From assembly GCA_946800325.1 (NCBI GenBank), contig OX326959.1:34874908-34938907 (forward strand): DNA of 64,000 nucleotides, written 5' to 3'. Positions 10,478 through 21,594 of this stretch are shown piece by piece. Within the stretch, counting starts at the first letter, position 1, and each line of letters opens with the position of its first letter. The stretch is from Luzula sylvatica (lineage: Eukaryota > Streptophyta > Magnoliopsida > Poales > Juncaceae). The position numbers and the translations under genes are program-made. The notes below the pieces were generated by a model. The model saw only the letters and a list, made by a program, of their open reading frames with translations, had not been told where the DNA came from and made no database searches.

Positions 10478-11037
10478 AGAGACAAGTTCTGTCCAGAAAT
10501 TAGAGAAACTCTTATGAAGATGTTGAAAGAGTGCGAAGAGAAAGAGAGAAAGAGAAGAGAGGAGAAAAGAGTTTTCTCCGTCTAGAGAATCGATGGCAAT
10601 CAAGCAAGTTCGCCGGTGCATCGTCTAGGCAGGTGCATCCGCGACCGAGGTGCTACGACTCACGGTGGATCCGGGTAGAGGAGTCCGCACTTTGTGACTC
10701 TTCGTTTGTGATCAAACCGGAGAAGTAAAGGAGCAAAACGATGTGGAAGCGTGTGGGCATGGGACGAACGAAGACAACCGGAGACGTGTCAAGACGGTGG
10801 GAGACGTGTGGTATGGGACGCACGGGCTAGTCACTAACGTGACATCGAAGAAGAGAAGGATGCGAACGATCAACCCGTCGTGCGTGATCAATTTCACGCT
10901 GGTAATCGTCTATCCTATTTTGCATCGTACCCTCGAAGTCGAGGCATGATCTCGGGTTATGGGAACCGGACCGGACCTACATATCCGCTGCGCGGGCCCG
11001 GGGTCGGGAGAATTCCCTTCATTTTGCTCCCGTAACA
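10478..11037 (+). repeat. Right arm of the inverted-repeat unit
   Basis: Reverse complement of about 1330-1855. The outer end is GC-rich (CCGCTGCGCGGGCCCGGGG, 10988-11006). Similarity to the satellite array begins right after CCCGTAAC at about 11037, so the boundary is sharp. Open frames here (10531-10728, 10743-10949) are mirror images of those in the left arm and have no recognised product. Confidence 0.7.
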
Positions 11038-13032
11038 CTTCATTTATGGCATTTAGACAAAAGAAGTGAATTGATATGTTTGTAAGGTGTTATACTTCCC
11101 TTTTTGCATTTCCAAAAAAATTCGAAAAAATAAAAATTTGTGTGTGTTAGTCTTCTATTACGGATTATTTTTATGAAAACTGTGTATTTTCCTCGTGTTA
11201 GACATCATTTTTTTAAAATGTTTTCACAAAAATAAAACAACTCATTATTTGAAGCTGTTATACTAACTCTTTGCAATTTTTGCGAGTTCTTTGACAAAAC
11301 AAATTTTAATTTGGTTGTGTTAACCCTACAATATAGACTTTTTCGAGGAAAACAGGAAAATTTTGTACGTTGCTCGTTTCAGACACAATTTTTTGCCTTT
11401 ATCAGAAAAAGATAATAATTTATTTATTTATTTGAAGGTGTGAGACTTCACTTTTGCATTTTTTGCACATTCTTTGAAAAAAAATTGAAATTTGATTGTG
11501 TTAGTCTTCATTTATAGACTTTTGGAGGAGAACATGAAAATTGAGTACATTGCTCGTTGAAGACAACAATATTTGCATTTTTTTAAAACTATTATAATTT
11601 GATTCTTTGAAGGTATTAGACTTCACTTTTGCATTTTTCCGAAATATTTGAAAAATATTGAAATATGCTTATGTTAGTCTTCAAATATAAAGTTATTTGA
11701 GGAAAACAGGGAAATTTGAGTATTTTGCTCGTTTTTTAAATCAATTTAGATATTTGTAAGAAAATATGCTAATTGCTTTCTTTGAATGTGTCAGACTTCA
11801 CCAACTACATTTTTTGCAATTTTTTTGAAAACTTTTTAAATTTTCTTGTTTTATTCTCCAATTAACGAGTTTATTGTGGAAAACGTGCAAAATGAGTATT
11901 TTCTCGTTTAAGACATTATGTTTTGATTTTTTTTTAGAAAATATAATTGATTTTTTTTATGTTGTTAGACTTCATTTTTTTATTTTTGCAAAAAAATTTA
12001 ATAAAATTGAAATTTGATTGGGATTGTTTTCAAATATACAGGTTTTTTAGGAAAACATGAAATCTAGAATTTTTCTCGTTGTGACATCAATTTTTAAACT
12101 TTTGAGAAAAATATGATTATTGATTTTATTAAAAGTGTTCGACTTCGCTTTTGTATTTTTGCCGAAACATTCGGGAAAACATATAAATTAGCATCTCTTA
12201 GTCTTCAATTAAAGAGTTGTGGCAAAATATAAAAACTGTGTATTTTGCTCATGTTAGATTTTTTTTTTTAGCAAAGTTTTCACGAAAATATAACAATTGA
12301 TTTATTAAAGCTGTTATACTTAACCTATTGCATTTTGCGAGTTCTTTGACAAAAGAAATTGAAATTCGGTTGCGTTAACATTCAAATATAGAGTTTTTCG
12401 AGGAAAATATAAAAACAAATTACGTTGATCGTTTCAAACACAATTTTTTATTTATTTGAAGGCATGAGACATCACTTTTGTATTTTTGCAAATTGTTTGA
12501 AAAAAATGTTGATTTGATTGCGTTAATCTTCAAATAAAGAGTTTGTAGAGGAAAACATGAAAAAAAAAATTCTCGTTGAGGACATCAATTTGCATTGTTT
12601 TCAAAAAATTACAATTCAATTTTGTTAATGCATGTGTTAGATTTCACTTTTTCCATTTTTCAGAATTTTTTGAAAAAAATTGAAATTTGCTTATGTTAGT
12701 CTTCAAATATAGAGTTATTTGAGGAAATCGTCAAATAAGAGTATTTTTATAGTTTTAGACATCAATTTTGGAATTTTTTAGAAAATATGATATTTGATTT
12801 TTTTTAAGATGTCAGACGACACTTACTGCATTTTTGCGGAATTTTGAAAAACCATGTAAATTTGCTTGAGATTTTTCTGGTTTAAGACATTTTTTTTTGA
12901 ATTTTTTAGAAAAATATAACTGAATTTTTTTTAAATTGATAGACTGCACTTTCTTTCTTTTCGCAAATTCTTAGAATAAAATTGAAATTTGCTTGTGTTT
13001 GTTTTCAAATATACATTTTGTTTAGGAAAACA
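11038..13032. repeat. Satellite array, block 1 (two higher-order units)
   Basis: AT-rich tandem monomers of about 175 bp, each with a 'GTTAGACTTCAC' start, 'TTAGTCTTCAA' middle and 'GAGGAAAACATGAAA' half. Monomer starts fall near 11084, 11255, 11435, 11610, 11787, 11963, 12146, 12320, 12467, 12638, 12811 and 12942. Six subtypes (A-F) occur in order and then repeat. The type A mark 'AAACATATAAATT' and the B mark 'ACTTAACC' recur after about 1062 bp (A at 11084, then 12146). No gene is present. Confidence 0.85.
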
Positions 13033-13455
13033 AGAGAATTCAATCGAAGCAAGCATGTTTATGCACGTATCGTCTAGGCAGTTGTGTGTCGTAACCGGCA
13101 AACGATATCTCATGGTGGATACGAGTAGAGGGATCAAACGTTTGATCATTGATTGTAGTCAAACCGGAGGAGCAAACGAGAGAGACTTGGAGAAACAACC
13201 GGATCCAACGATCACGGTTGTATACGACAAACAAAGAAGCAAGGACGTGTGGTATGGGACGCACGTAAAGGTGTATAAAAGCACAAGGAGAGGAAATAGC
13301 AGCGATTAACCCTTCGTACGCTATCAATTTAGCGTGGTATGGATCTAGATCTTCTATTTACATAGTACTCTCGAAGAAGTGACGTGATCTCGGGGATTAT
13401 AATCCGGACGCGGGGCCCTCACTTCTGCTGCGCAGGGCTCCGGGTACACCGTAAC
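13033..13455 (+). mobile_element. Third copy of the inverted-repeat unit arm, inside the satellite
   Basis: Diverged copy of 10590-11037 in the same orientation. Shared landmarks in order are CATCGTCTAGGCAG (here CGTATCGTCTAGGCAG), GTGGTATGGGACGCACG, GATCAATTT/TATCAATTT, a GTGATCTCGG block, a CTGCGCGGGC/CTGCGCAGGG block and a terminal CCGTAAC. The satellite resumes at once with monomer type C. Monomers A and B that should follow F are missing, so the insertion came with a deletion or recombination. No clear target duplication was found. Confidence 0.7.
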
Positions 13456-15928
13456 CCAACAGAGACTCCACTTTTGTATTTTTCCAAATTGTTTGAAAAA
13501 ATTGAAATTTGATTGTGTTAGTCTTCAACTATAGAGTTTTTAAGAGGAAAACATGAAAAAAATAGTATTTTTCTCGTTGAAGACATCAATTTGCATTGTT
13601 TTGAAAAAAAATACATTTCAATTATGTGAATATGTTAGACTTCACTTTTGCATTTTTCAGACTTTTTTGAAAACAAAATCGAAATTTTTTTATGTTAGTC
13701 TTCAAATATTGAGTTCTTTGAGAAAAGCGTCAAATAAGAGTACCTTTGTAGTTTTAGACATCAATTTTGACATTTTTTTAAAAATGTGATAATTGATTTT
13801 TTTTTAAGATGTCAATCACATATTACATTTTTGTGAAAATTCTGAAAAACCATTTAAATTTGCTTGAATTAGTCTCCAATAAAGAGTTTTTTATGGAAAA
13901 CATACAAAATAAGTATTTTCTCGTTTAAGACATTATTTTTAGAAATTTTTAGAAAAATATAATTGAATTTCTTTGAAGTTGTTAGACTTCATTTTTTTAT
14001 TTTTGCAAATTCTTAGAATAAAATTGAAATTTCCTTGTGTTTGTTTTCAAATATACAGTTTTTTTAGGAAAACATGAAATTGAGAATTTTTCACGTTTTA
14101 GACATCAATTTTTGAAATTTTTTAGACAAATATGATTATGAATTTTATTGTTAGACTTCGCTTTTCATGTTTTTTCAAAAACTTTCGAGAAAACATATAA
14201 ATTTGCATATATTAGTCTTCACTTATAGAGTTGTGTCAAAATATGAAAATTGCGAATTTTGCTCATGTTACATATCATTTTTTTTTTGCATTGTTTTTAC
14301 AAAAATATAACAACTGATTTTTGGTAGTTGTCAGACTTAACCATTTGAATTATTGAAAGTTTTTTGAAAAAAACGATTGAAATTCTCTTGTGTTAACCTT
14401 TAAATATAGAGTTTTTCGAGAAAAACATGCAAAATTTGTATGTTGCTCGTTTTTAGACACAAATTTTTTCATTTATCAGAAAAAGATAAGAATTGATTTA
14501 TTTGAAGGTGTTAGACTTTACTTTTGCATTATTGCACATTTTTTGAAAAAAAAAATGATATGTGATTGTGTCAGTCTTCAAATATAGAGTTTTTTTAGGA
14601 GAAGATGAAAATTGAGTATTTTGCTCGCTTAAGACATCAATATTGGAATTCTTTTCAAAACTATTATAATTTAATTTTTTTAAAGGTGTTAGACTTCATT
14701 CTTGGAATTTTCCGAAATATTTGAAAAAAAATTGAAATTTGCTTATGTTAGTCTTCAAATATAAAGTTCTTTGAGGAAAGCGGCAAATTTGAGTATTTTG
14801 CTCGTTTATTAAATCAATTTTGGCATTTGTCAGAAAATATGATAATATATTTTTTTTCTAGGTGTTAGACTTTACCCACATATACTGCAATTTATTTGAA
14901 AATTATATTTAAGTTTGCTTGTGTTAGTCTCCAACAAAGAGTTTTTTTTCTGGAAAACACGCAAATTGAGTATTTTTCTCGTTTGAGAAATTATTTTTTG
15001 AATTTTTTAGAAAAATATAATTGAATTATTTTTTTAGATGTTAGACTTGACTTTTTTTTTAGTTTTGCGGATTTTATGAAAGAAGTTAGCATGTGTTTGT
15101 TTTCAAATATACATTTTGTTTAGGAAAACTTGAAATTGAGCATTTTTCTCATTTGATACATCAATTTTTGAATTTTTGACAGAAATATGGTTAATGATTA
15201 TATTGAAAGTTTTAGACTTCATTTTTTGTATTTTGGCCATAACAATCAAGAACACATATAAATTTGCACCTGTTAGTCTTCAATTACCAAGTTTTGGCAA
15301 AATATGAAAACTGCATATTTTGCTCGTGTTGGACATCATTTTTTTTGCATTGTTTTCTCAAAAATATAACAATTGGTTTTTTTTAAGCTGTTAGACTTAA
15401 CCTGCTGCATTTTTGCGAGTTTTTTGAAAAAAAATGATTGAAATTCTCTTGTGTCAGCCATTAAATATAGAATTTCCAAGGAAAATATGCAAATTTTTTA
15501 TGTTGCTCGTTTTTGACTCCGTTTTTTGCAGCATTTATCACAAAAATATAAGAATTGATTTATTTCAAGGTGTTACACTTCACTTTTGCATTTTTGCAAA
15601 TTATTTTTAAAAAAATTAAATTTGATTGTGTTAGCCTTCGAATATAGATATTTTAGAGGAAAACATGGAAATTGAGTATTTTGCTCGTTTAAGACACAAA
15701 TATTTGTATTTTGAGAAATATTATAATTTTTTTTTTAAGGTGTTAGACTTCAGTTTTTACATTTTTCCGAAATTTTTGAATAAAATTGAAATTTTCTTAT
15801 GCTAGTCTTCTAATATAAAGTTCTTTGAGAAAAGCATGAAATTTGAGTATTTTGCTCTTTTTAGACATCCATTTTGGCATTTTTTTAGAAAATATGACTA
15901 TTAATTTTTTTGAAGATGTTAGACTTCA
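13456..15928. repeat. Satellite array, block 2
   Basis: Monomers in order C 13456, D 13634, E 13811, F 13980, A 14150, B 14330, C 14509, D 14689, E 14864, F 15039, A 15209, B 15390, C 15570, D 15739, E 15916. The A to A distance is 1059 bp. E is interrupted by the hAT element and continues at 16675. Open frames in it (13553-13789, 14390-14587) are chance frames in the repeat. Confidence 0.88.
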
Positions 15929-15936
15929 CTTACAGC

Positions 15937-16674
15937 TAGAGCTGGCAAAATCTGACCCGACCCGAAAAAATAACCCGACCCGCCCGAACCCGAACCCGAC
16001 CCGACCCGAAAATATTGAAAAGTCAACGAGCCGAACCTGAACCCGAAACCGAAACCGAATGACCCGAACCCAAAATCGACCCGAAACCGAATGACCCGAA
16101 ATCGACCCGAACCCGAAATCGACCCGAAACCGAATGACCCGAAACCCGAACTAACCCGAACCCGAATGACCCGAAACTCACGACCCGAATGACCCGAAAT
16201 TCACGACCCGAATGACCCGAAAATTAAAATATTATTATTAAAATCAACATAATATTGCTAAAATATCTCGGAATCAATAAAATAAATCAGAAATTACCCG
16301 AAAACTAAATTTTGGAAAATCTAATGATTCAGAATCAAATTTTGTGAAATCTGAATTACCCGAAAATCAAAATAGTCACGACCCGAATGACCCGAAAACC
16401 GAAACGGCCCGAACCCGAATGACCCGAAAACCGAAACAACCCGAACCCGAATGACCCGAAAACCGAATAGACCCGAAACCGAACGACCCGAAAACAAAAA
16501 CGACCCGAACCCGAACGACCCGAAAACCGAAACGACCCGAACCCGAACGATCCGAAACCCGAATGACCCGCGACCCGAACGACCCGATGACCCGAATGAC
16601 CCGCAACCCGAAACGACCCGAACCCAAAATGACCCGACCCGAACCCGACCCGACCCGCCCGATTGCCACCTCTA
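15937..16674. mobile_element. hAT-type non-autonomous element full of CCCGAA/CCCGAC repeats (738 bp)
   Basis: Terminal inverted repeats TAGAGCTGGCAA / TTGCCACCTCTA, with a perfect 8-bp duplication CTTACAGC at 15929-15936 and 16675-16682. The interior is dominated by imperfect CCCGAA, CCCGAC and CCCGAATGA units in two blocks (15955-16220 and 16380-16660) around an AT-rich centre. Eight-base duplications and TAGNGGTGGCAA-type ends fit hAT MITEs. Open frames through it (16356-16736 and others) are simple-repeat artefacts rich in G/S/F/R or P/N/D/R. Confidence 0.93.
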
Positions 16675-16682
16675 CTTACAGC

Positions 16683-18135
16683 ATTTTTGCAATTGTTTTT
16701 GAAAAAATATTTAAATTTGGTTGTCTTAGTCTCCAATCAAGAGCTTTTTGGGGGAAACATGCAAAATGAGTATTTTTCCCTTTTAAGACATTATTTTTAA
16801 AAAAATTTAGAAAAATATAATTGAATATTGTAAGTAGTCAGAATTTTTTTTTTTTTTAAATTTGAATAATCTAAATTTGCTGTTGTTTGTGTTCAAATAG
16901 ACAATTTGTTTGGTAAAACATGACATTGTGATTTTTTTTCTCGTTTTAGACATAAATTTTTAAATTTTTCATTAAAATACGATTATTGATTTTAACGAAA
17001 GTGTTATACTTCGCTTTTTGTATTTTTGCCAAAACATTCGAAAAAATATATAAATTTTCATTTGTTAGTCTTCAATTACTTAGTTGTGGAAAAATATGAA
17101 AACTATGTATTTTGCTCGCGTCATACATCATTTCTTTTCATTGTTTTCACAAAATATAACAATTTATTTTTTGAAGTGGTAGTCTTAACCTTTTGCATTT
17201 TTGCCGGTGTTTTGAAATAAACTATTGAAATTCTCTTGTGTTGGCCTTCAAATATAGAGTTTTTCGAAAAAAACATGCAAATTTTGTATGTTCCTCGTTT
17301 AGACACCATTTTTTGCATTTATAAGAAAGAGATAACAATTAATTTATTTCAAGGTGTTAGACTTCACTTTTGATTTTTTTGAAGACGTTAGACTTTAGTT
17401 ATTGCATTTTCACTTTTTTTTTGGACTATTTAAATTTGCTTCTGTTAGTCTCCAATTAAAGAGTTTTTTGTGGAAAACATGCGAAATGAGTATTTTCTCG
17501 TTTAAGACATTATGTCTTGAATTTTTAGAAAAATATAATTGAATATTTTTATATTGTTAGACTTCAGTTTTTTCATTTTTGCAAAAAAATTTGTATAAAA
17601 CTGAAATTTGCTAGTGTTTGTTTCCAGATATACAGTTTTCTCAAAAAACATGAAATTGAGAATTTTCTCGTTTTAGACATCAATTTTTAATTTTTTTAAA
17701 AATTTTGATTATTGTTGTTGTTATAAGTGTTAAACTTCGCTTTTGTATTTTTGCCAAAACATTCGGGAAAACATATAAATTTGCATATATTAGTCTTGAG
17801 TTAAAGAGTAGTCGCAAAATATAAAACTGCGTTTTTTGCTAGTGTTAGGCATCATTTGTTTGCCATGTTCTCACAAAATATAAAATTTGCATATGTTAGT
17901 CTTCACTTTTTGCAAAAAAAATTAAAATATTTGAAATAAAAAGAGTTTTGCTTGTGTTAGTCTTCAATTACGAAGTTTATTTAGGAAAACATGAAAACTG
18001 AGTAGCTCGTTTGCGACATCATTTTTTGCATTTCTTTTAGAAAGATGCTATAATTTTTTTTAAGGTGTTAGACTTCACTTTTGGTATTTTCTCGAATTTT
18101 TTGGAAAAAAAAATAGAAATTTCCTTGGTTTGCTC
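16683..18135. repeat. Satellite array, block 3
   Basis: Continues monomer E after the hAT element, then F about 16830, A 16998, B about 17170, C about 17355 (cut short), E about 17385, F 17565, A 17727 and two disordered monomers. With the hAT element and its duplication removed, A at 15209 to A at 16998 is about 1043 bp, as expected for the higher-order unit. The following unit lost most of C and D and is only about 729 bp. Confidence 0.85.
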
Positions 18136-18140
18136 TTCAG

Positions 18141-19851
18141 TGTCACACCACAAATTAAAATGGAAAAAGGTGCGGCAACCCGCCAGTATACAACTCGTAT
18201 ACCACAGGCTCTTATATGATAATTTCACAAAAACATAAATATCACAACTCGAAAACAACGACACACACATATATGTACATATGCATCACCATAACATGCA
18301 CAAACGAACACAAAGAAACCTAGCGGAAGTTTATAAACACATATGCAACTTAAACAAACACAAACTAAATAAGTCGCAGCAACAAAAGGCTCGCTGGCCA
18401 GAAACGGAAATAAACTAATATACACAAGATGGAGGTTCCGCGATGAAAACGAAACCGTCGCACTCACACTCTAGACATCCGCTGCCCCAGATAATCTGTC
18501 CACCGTACCTAGACTCAAAACATTCAAATAAAATGGTTAGTCACGGAAGTGACTAAGTGAGTGAGTTTTGAGCCTAGCTTATTAAGATCGACCTCATACA
18601 TGGCTAGTCAAAAACCTCGCTCTAAAATAATCAAAATCATAAATCATATATGTATATAAATATTTCTCAAATACTTGCCCCGGGTTTTTTGAAATCAAAA
18701 TCACTTACCTTCATATCTAATCATATACATACTACTAATGGTTTTACCCAGGGTGAGGGCCCAAATAACTCTCGACTGAAGTGCCAACCCGCGCTGATAG
18801 CAAGTCACACACGGGCTGGAACAAATCCAAAAGCTCGGGAAGCGCGAATTCTCCAAAAATGAGCTGACGACTGGATATCCATGCGCCACAGCCAGACCCC
18901 TCATGTGACTGGACTTTGCACTACATCAAGATTGCTACGCAATTCCCTCCAAAGAGCGCCACGAGGTCACGCGACACTACACCTAACAAACTAAAACATA
19001 CCGAAGGAGCCGCGTAATGTTCACATAGGACCCTCTTTCAAAACCGTAAGCCCGGCTTACGTTTTATCAAACTCAAATTCTACATACATATATATGATCA
19101 AATCTACATAATATACATTTTGTTGAGGTAACATGGTTTTTAAAGCAAAATACGATTTTTAAAGCGAGAACCCTAGACTATCATGTAAGGTCTAGAAACA
19201 CTCGTAATTAGATTCTTAATAAGAGGAAAGTGAGAGTATCACTCACCTAATGGATAGAAACTCGACAAACAAGAGATTAATCGAAACGGCGCACAAGATG
19301 GACTGAAAATGGAGAAACTCGAAACATGGATGGAATTCTTCTATTGATCTTGCCAACTCGCACAACTCAACCTCCTGAAGATTATGGCACTTTTCGTTTT
19401 GCCAAATCTTCCCTTTTCCTTGATTTCTCCTCTTTTTCTCTCATCTTTTCTTAGGTTTTCATGAATGTTTTGTCATCCATGGATGAAGAGAAGAGTGGCT
19501 TATCTACTGGCCGACTAAGGAAGAGATAGTGGAATTGCACTTTTCATACATAACCCTCAAATCTTACATATTTGCAAACCATTTAATTTACATCTATTTG
19601 AGGTTAATTTTGCAAACTCTATTTTTACTATTATTAATGGTTTGATCATTATGCAAATAAGACCATATAATATATTTATTTAAATAACCCATAAAAATGA
19701 AATTACGGTTATACCCTTTCGAAAACTTTGACACCTAAGAACTCGGTTTTGATCGTTGGAAAAGTTATATTTTTAGTATGGGTCTTATATTCTAAACTTT
19801 TAGGAATAATAATCTACAAATATCAAAACCCTATTTTTTATATTTATTACA
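18141..19851. mobile_element. Solo LTR (1711 bp), probably Ty3/Gypsy
   Basis: Begins TGTCACACC and ends TTACA (TG...CA), flanked by a perfect 5-bp duplication TTCAG at 18136-18140 and 19852-19856. Removing it restores a continuous satellite monomer (TAGTCTTCA joined to GATGAGTTTTTT). No primer-binding site, polypurine tract or coding region is present, so it is a single LTR left by recombination. TGTCACACC starts are common in Gypsy chromovirus LTRs; the assignment to Gypsy is an inference. Small open frames inside (18225-18467, 18650-18862, 18701-18904) have no recognisable product. Strand is not settled. Confidence 0.88.
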
Positions 19852-19856
19852 TTCAG

Positions 19857-20560
19857 TTGATGAGTTTTTTTTAGGAAAACATGACAACTGAATTTTACAC
19901 ATCAATTTTTGCATTGTGTTAGTCTTCATTTACGGATTTTTTTGAAGGAAAACATGAGAACTGAGTATTTTTCTCGTTTTAGACATCTATTTTGGAATTC
20001 GTTTTGAAAAAAATGACTTTTGATTTTTTTTTTTTTTAGGTGTTAGACTTCACTTCTTAAATTTTTGCAAAAAAAATTGAAAAAAATTAAAATTTGCTTC
20101 TGTTAGTCTTCAATTACGAAGTTTTTTGAGAAAAAACATTAAAAATGAGTATTTTGCTCGTTATAGACATCAATTTCGGCATTTATTAGAATAATACGAT
20201 AATGAGTTTTTTGAGGAAAACATGAAAATAAAATATTTTTGTCGATGTATACATCAATTTTGACATTTTTTTGAAAAAAATTATGGATTTACTTTTATTA
20301 AGGTATTATGGACTTCATTTTTGTATTATTTTTTTTATTTTTTTTTAAATTTCAGGAAAAACATAGAAATTTGCATGTGTTGGACTTCAATTAAATAGTT
20401 TTTTGAGGAATACATGAAAACTGGGTATTTTGTTCGTTTTAGAAATTGTGTTGAACTTCACTAATTGTGTTTTCTCAAAAAATTTAAAAAAATTGTAATT
20501 TGCTTATGTGAGTTTTCAATTAGGGAATAGAATTTGATTGTGTTAGTTTTCCCTATGATT
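19857..20560. repeat. Satellite array, block 4 (degenerate end)
   Basis: More monomers with 'TTAGTCTTCA', 'GGAAAACATGA' and 'TTAGACATC' landmarks, but the A-F order is lost and spacing is irregular. This is the decayed right edge of the array. The sequence passes into unrelated AT-rich DNA around 20560. Confidence 0.75.
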
Positions 20561-21585
20561 CACTTTTCCTTATAGGAGATGCATTTTGCTATCTGTTTAC
20601 GTTCTAAATATGAAATTTTAAATATTATTATTATTATTATTATTATTATTTATATATACGAAGCTATTCGTGGATCATGCAGACTTAGAGTTGATTAAGC
20701 GTGGGACGGTCTGACGGAGGCCTTTGTTGATGTATTATGTTATCGATATAAAAATATGTGCTAATCACTACATTTTTTTTAACATACTTTGATGTATTGT
20801 ATTTTGTCGTTTTAGACTTTGGTGAACTAGGTATAAAATTCTAATTCTAATCTTGAATTTAATATTTATTGAGACTTAACAATTTGAATTATAATATTTA
20901 TATTAGTTTTATATTCGAATTCGAATTATAGTCATTATATTTTCAAATGATAAATTATTATCGATTAGGGTGAACGTTATTTAACCAATTTTTTCGTAAG
21001 TTCATATTCGATATTAATTTTTTAAAATAATTTCATTATTAAATGTTACATTGTGTATTTTCTTATATTTTGAATGAGTAACAAAGTTTATTAGTATATA
21101 ATTAATGACATGTAATGACTACATATGTCTATGATCCACTCTTTCAATATTTTATATTGGATGAATTATTATAAACAAAAATCATATACTTTTTTCTTAT
21201 CATCATTTTGAAATTATGTTAGATCTCAAATATTATTATACAATTGCACTACTATATATATTAATATTTCATACAAAATGAACTATTTTCTATTATAATT
21301 TAAAATAATCATAAAATGTGTACATGATTATACCTAAATAAATTTTATGAGGTAAATATAATGTGAAATAATTTTAATTTAATATATTATTGTCATTATC
21401 GTCATAAAAATTATCAGCTTGCGATTCTCTCACCGTGTAGAAGAACATATATGTGTGGAGATCCACAAGTTAAGTGAATAAATTAATAGATCGTGGTTTA
21501 CATTTATTCACATGTTTATTACATTATAAAATATAAAATTTTAGTAACATAAAAAAATTACACATTAACACGAGATTTTGTATTG
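20561..21585. other. AT-rich intergenic sequence
   Basis: No gene or element end was recognised. It contains a short (TTA)n/(ATT)n run at about 20627-20652. Confidence 0.6.
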
Positions 21586-21594
21586 AAAATTAAT

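Noticed and set aside
1320..11040. Possible 8-9-bp target duplication (TTACACTT / TAACACTT) around the inverted-repeat unit
   Set aside because: The left copy aligns with the Copia 3' UTR and the right copy with the satellite, and the match is imperfect; it may be coincidence.
16356..16736. 126-aa minus-strand frame rich in Gly/Ser/Phe/Arg
   Set aside because: It is a reading of the CCCGAA-unit array inside the hAT element; several frames and both strands are open for the same reason.
11038..20560. CRISPR-like array or phage repeats
   Set aside because: Monomers are about 175 bp, diverged and without unique spacers; this is a eukaryotic satellite.
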